The position numbers were made by a program, and so were the translations under genes. A stretch of 61,600 nucleotides of DNA, from positions 1 through 61,600 of the forward strand of contig JBFFNE010000008.1 in the NCBI GenBank assembly GCA_041563315.1, in the 5' to 3' direction. The first letter of the stretch is position 1. Each line of letters begins with the position of its first letter. The notes under the pieces are model-generated. The model did no database searches. It saw only the letters and a program-made list of their open reading frames with translations, and was not told the origin of the DNA. This DNA comes from JBFEYJ01 sp041563315 (GTDB lineage Bacteria; Pseudomonadota; Gammaproteobacteria; Thiohalomonadales; Thiohalomonadaceae). Below, one piece after another: positions 59,265-61,600 of the stretch.

Positions 59265-60866
59265 ATGAAACTGCTGCCGGCCAGTAAGGCGACAGGCACG
59301 CACGCCGATCCCTACGACAAGCTGGCCTATCAGCGTCTGCGCACCTGGGTCGACTGGTGTGTCAGTCACCGCTGGAAGGTTTTGACTGCAACCGGCGTGC
59401 TGTTCCTCCTTGCCGGTGCCTGGATGACGTTGGTGCAGCAGCAGTTCTTTCCTACCACCGCGCGTCCCGAACTGATGGTGGAACTGCGCATGCAGGAGGG
59501 CGCCTCCTTCACGGCGACGCAGAAACAGGTCAGGACATTCGAGAAGGTGCTGGTGAAGGATCCAGATGCAAGGCTCTTCACCGTCTATACCGGTGCCGGG
59601 GCGCCGCGCTTTTACTTGTCCCTTGAACTGGAACTGCCCAATCCCGGCTACGCGCAGTTCGTCATCATGACCTCCGACATTAATGCTCGGGAGGCTCTGC
59701 GCGCCCGCCTTCTCGACTATTTCAACAAGGACGAGGCGCAGCCACTAGTGCGCGGCCGGGTGATGCGGCTCGAGTTCGGTCCGCCGGTTGGATTCCCCGT
59801 CCAGTTTCGCGTCATCGGCCCGGCCCCCGACACCGTGCGTGGCATTGCCTACCGGGTGCGGGAGATCGTGAGTAAAAGTGCATTGGTGCGCGATACCCAA
59901 CTGAACTGGAACGAGCGTGTGCGTGCGCAACGGATCCGCATCGACCAGGACAAGGCCCGCCTGCTTGGCCTGTCGTCGGCCGATGTCTCGGCGGCGCTGC
60001 AGACTGTCCTGTCCGGTGCCCCCGTGACGCAGATCCGCCGCGGCCAGGAGCTGATCGACGTCGTGGTGCGCGCCGATGTCGACGAAAGAAATTCGCTGGA
60101 GAGTCTGGGCGACATCAATTTATTCTCGCGCACCGGCGCCGTGGTTCCACTTTCACAGATCGCCCGTATCGAACCGACCTTCGAGGAGCCCGTGCTGTGG
60201 TGCTGAAACCGCAACATGGCCATTACCGTGCGCAGTGACCTTGCAGACGGTGTGCAGGGCCCCTACGCCACCGCCAAGATCTGGCCCGCGCTCATACCGG
60301 TTCTCGACAGCCTGCCAAGCGGATACCGCATCGAGAAGGGTGGTGCCATCGAGGAGAGCGACAAATCGAATCTAGCCTTAGCGGCGATATTCCCGGGGAT
60401 GTTCCTGGTCATGCTGGCGTTCCTGATGATGCAGCTGCAGAGCTTCTCCCTCATGCTCATGGTCTTCATCACCGCGCCATTGGGACTCATCGGCGTGGTA
60501 CCGGCGTTGCTGCTTTTCCATGCACCGTTCGGCTTCGTGGCCCTGCTGGGCGTGATCGCACTGGGTGGGATGATCATGCACAACTCCGTGATCCTCGTCG
60601 ACCAGATCGAGCGCGACATCAGCTCCGGCATTCAACCTTGGCAGGCCATCGTGGGTGCCACGGTGCGCCGCACCCGCCCGGTCGTACTGACGGCCGCCGC
60701 AGCTATCCTCGCCATGATCCCGCTCTCCCAAAGCATCTTCTGGGGACCCATGGCAATCTCGATCATGGGGGGGCTCATCGTGGCAACCGCCCTCACGCTC
60801 GGCTTCGTCCCGGCACTCTATGCAGCCTGGTTCAAGGTGTGCCAGCCCGATAACCAAACGGTGTGA
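59265..60866 (+). pseudogene. Truncated RND efflux permease with an in-frame stop
   Basis: The two readable parts are in the same frame: 59265-60206 and 60207-60866. The first has a membrane helix (KVLTATGVLFLLAGAWMTL), FPTTARPELMVELRMQEG and periplasmic porter domains. The second has NMAITVRSDLADG and the last helices (FLVMLAFLMMQLQSF.., ALLGVIALGGMIMHNSVILVDQIERD). TGA at 60204-60206 stands where CGA would restore the frame (VLW-C-stop-NRN). The N-terminal half of a normal pump of about 1000 residues is missing. No membrane-fusion partner is seen. Confidence 0.88.
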
Positions 60867-60879
60867 CCATCAAACAATC

Positions 60880-60931
60880 GGGCTCAGAACACCGTAAACA
60901 CTAATATTTGCAAGAACTGTGTTCTGACCCT
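60880..60931. repeat. Inverted repeat with GGGTCAGAACAC core
   Basis: TCAGAACAC (60884-60892) is mirrored by GTGTTCTGA (60919-60927), with GGGC/ACCC beyond. A T run (TTTTTTT) follows on the + strand, so it may end transcription of the RND remnant. Confidence 0.65.
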
Positions 60932-60946
60932 GGTTTTTTTCCCTTG

Positions 60947-61513
60947 TTATGTTTCGTTGCATTCATACACCCCGTAACCCCAATGTTCTCTGACAGACTT
61001 TTTTGGCCCCACCCAACCCATGCTATGCAAGTATTTATGCAAGACCCAACCCATAGCACCATGTCCAACATAGACCACACTACCATGACATTGGGCAAGT
61101 TCAATTAATTGGTCCGCGCATTCTTTGGCCCGCATCTTTATGTCTTTATATGACTCTGCATTAGGCGAATACCCTATCAATTGAAAGATTCGAAAAATAA
61201 TTGGCCAGACAGTTTTAGACAACCTGGGGAAGTTCCAATTGGTATAAGGGATTTCACATTCCCGATAAAGAGGGCTGACCAAATCTGGTTTTTCTATTTT
61301 AAGAAGTCTTGCTGAATGTAGTGACCTTTCCAAGTTGCTGCACACTGAATACTTACAAGACCTAGCTTTTTCGATCACTTCCGTTGAAGGCGGGTAACTT
61401 TCATCTATACCCATAACATCATACTCTCTAGCGCAAGCACCAAACTCAGATGCACTGACTTTACCCAATGTATTTAATATTGACCGTCCGTGCCTAATGA
61501 TGACTATTTCCAT
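60947..61513 (-). CDS. Histidine phosphatase superfamily protein
   Basis: A 188-residue phosphatase-like protein. The phosphohistidine motif is IIRHGRS (RHG at residues 7-9), the second basic site is ERSLHSA, and the distal catalytic His is in VVYVGHGAMGWVLHKYL. ATG 61513 with AAAGGTG upstream was preferred to an ATG at 61561. The region is AT-rich compared with the core genes. The gene is unlinked to its neighbours, and its substrate is unknown. Confidence 0.82.
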   Translation of the reverse strand: MEIVIIRHGRSILNTLGKVSASEFGACAREYDVMGIDESYPPSTEVIEKARSCKYSVCSNLERSLHSARLLKIEKPDLVSPLYRECEIPYTNWNFPRLSKTVWPIIFRIFQLIGYSPNAESYKDIKMRAKECADQLIELAQCHGSVVYVGHGAMGWVLHKYLHSMGWVGPKKSVREHWGYGVYECNET

Positions 61514-61600
61514 GAAGCACCTTTTGAAAGATAACATGCAATGGCAGGCACACCCTCCCACTGCAAAAGTCCCTATATCTATTAATGCTTCCTACATATA
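61514..61600. other. Right window edge
   Basis: The last 87 bases upstream of the phosphatase gene show no other gene or clear promoter. Confidence 0.5.

Overview
The window looks like a chromosomal segment of a gammaproteobacterial sulfur oxidiser, plausibly of the Chromatiales/Sedimenticola/Thiodiazotropha type. Three things point there: the order aprM-aprB-aprA, soeA-soeB-soeC and a dissimilatory-type sat within 10 kb; a split class II ribonucleotide reductase (nrdJa/nrdJb, as in Pseudomonas); and a standard gammaproteobacterial block hemA-prfA-prmC facing lolB-ispE-tRNA-prs-rplY-pth-ychF. Taxonomy is inferred from gene content only.

Layout. 1-2.1 kb: an AT-rich accessory cassette (a HEPN-domain protein and a DUF262 protein) that ends in an inverted repeat. 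2.4-5.7 kb: nrdJb and nrdJa, each followed directly by a copy of the same long imperfect palindrome, with two NrdR boxes upstream. 5.8-13.2 kb: Hsp20, a periplasmic DegQ-type protease, an outer-membrane barrel, a lipoprotein, cytochrome b561, trmO, small ORFs and several intergenic repeats. 13.7-17 kb: a YCII/GNAT/unknown gene cassette converging on a SlyD-like FKBP and an unknown protein. 17.1-27.7 kb: the sulfite oxidation island. AprMBA reads left and SoeABC plus Sat read right from a 620-bp intergenic region with an FNR-like palindrome. A membrane-anchored cytochrome c and moaA follow; MoaA makes the molybdenum cofactor that SoeA needs.

29-41 kb: single genes and short operons, including a one-POTRA Omp85 protein, a TauE/SafE exporter with an APC permease, a two-domain thioredoxin, an aldehyde dehydrogenase, cca with a TTG start, ppnP, and a ferredoxin-reductase with an HTH partner. 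41-53.6 kb: a left-reading hemA-prfA-prmC-HMA-moeB-JAMM series and a right-reading envelope/translation block with tRNA-Gln and tRNA-Met.

53.7-61.6 kb: a decayed accessory region. It has a solute-binding protein without a signal peptide, a transposase remnant, short direct repeats, a complete IS3-family element with a frameshifted orfB inserted into a repeat copy, a PEBP protein, an AraC regulator, a truncated RND pump with an in-frame stop, and a histidine phosphatase. REP-like inverted repeats with GGGGTCAG or GGGGAC cores lie at gene ends here and at the left edge.

How the genes work together: sulfite made in the cytoplasm can be oxidised directly to sulfate by SoeABC, or through APS by AprBA/AprM followed by ATP release by Sat. 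Electrons enter the quinone pool. MoaA and possibly MoeB support the Mo enzyme. TauE could export sulfite. No complete new system is proven. The best candidates for novelty are the HEPN-DUF262 pair, the two-copy noncoding element at 9.9 and 29.6 kb, the JAMM/E1-like pair, the rplY leader, and the unknown four-gene cassette at 13.7-16.1 kb.
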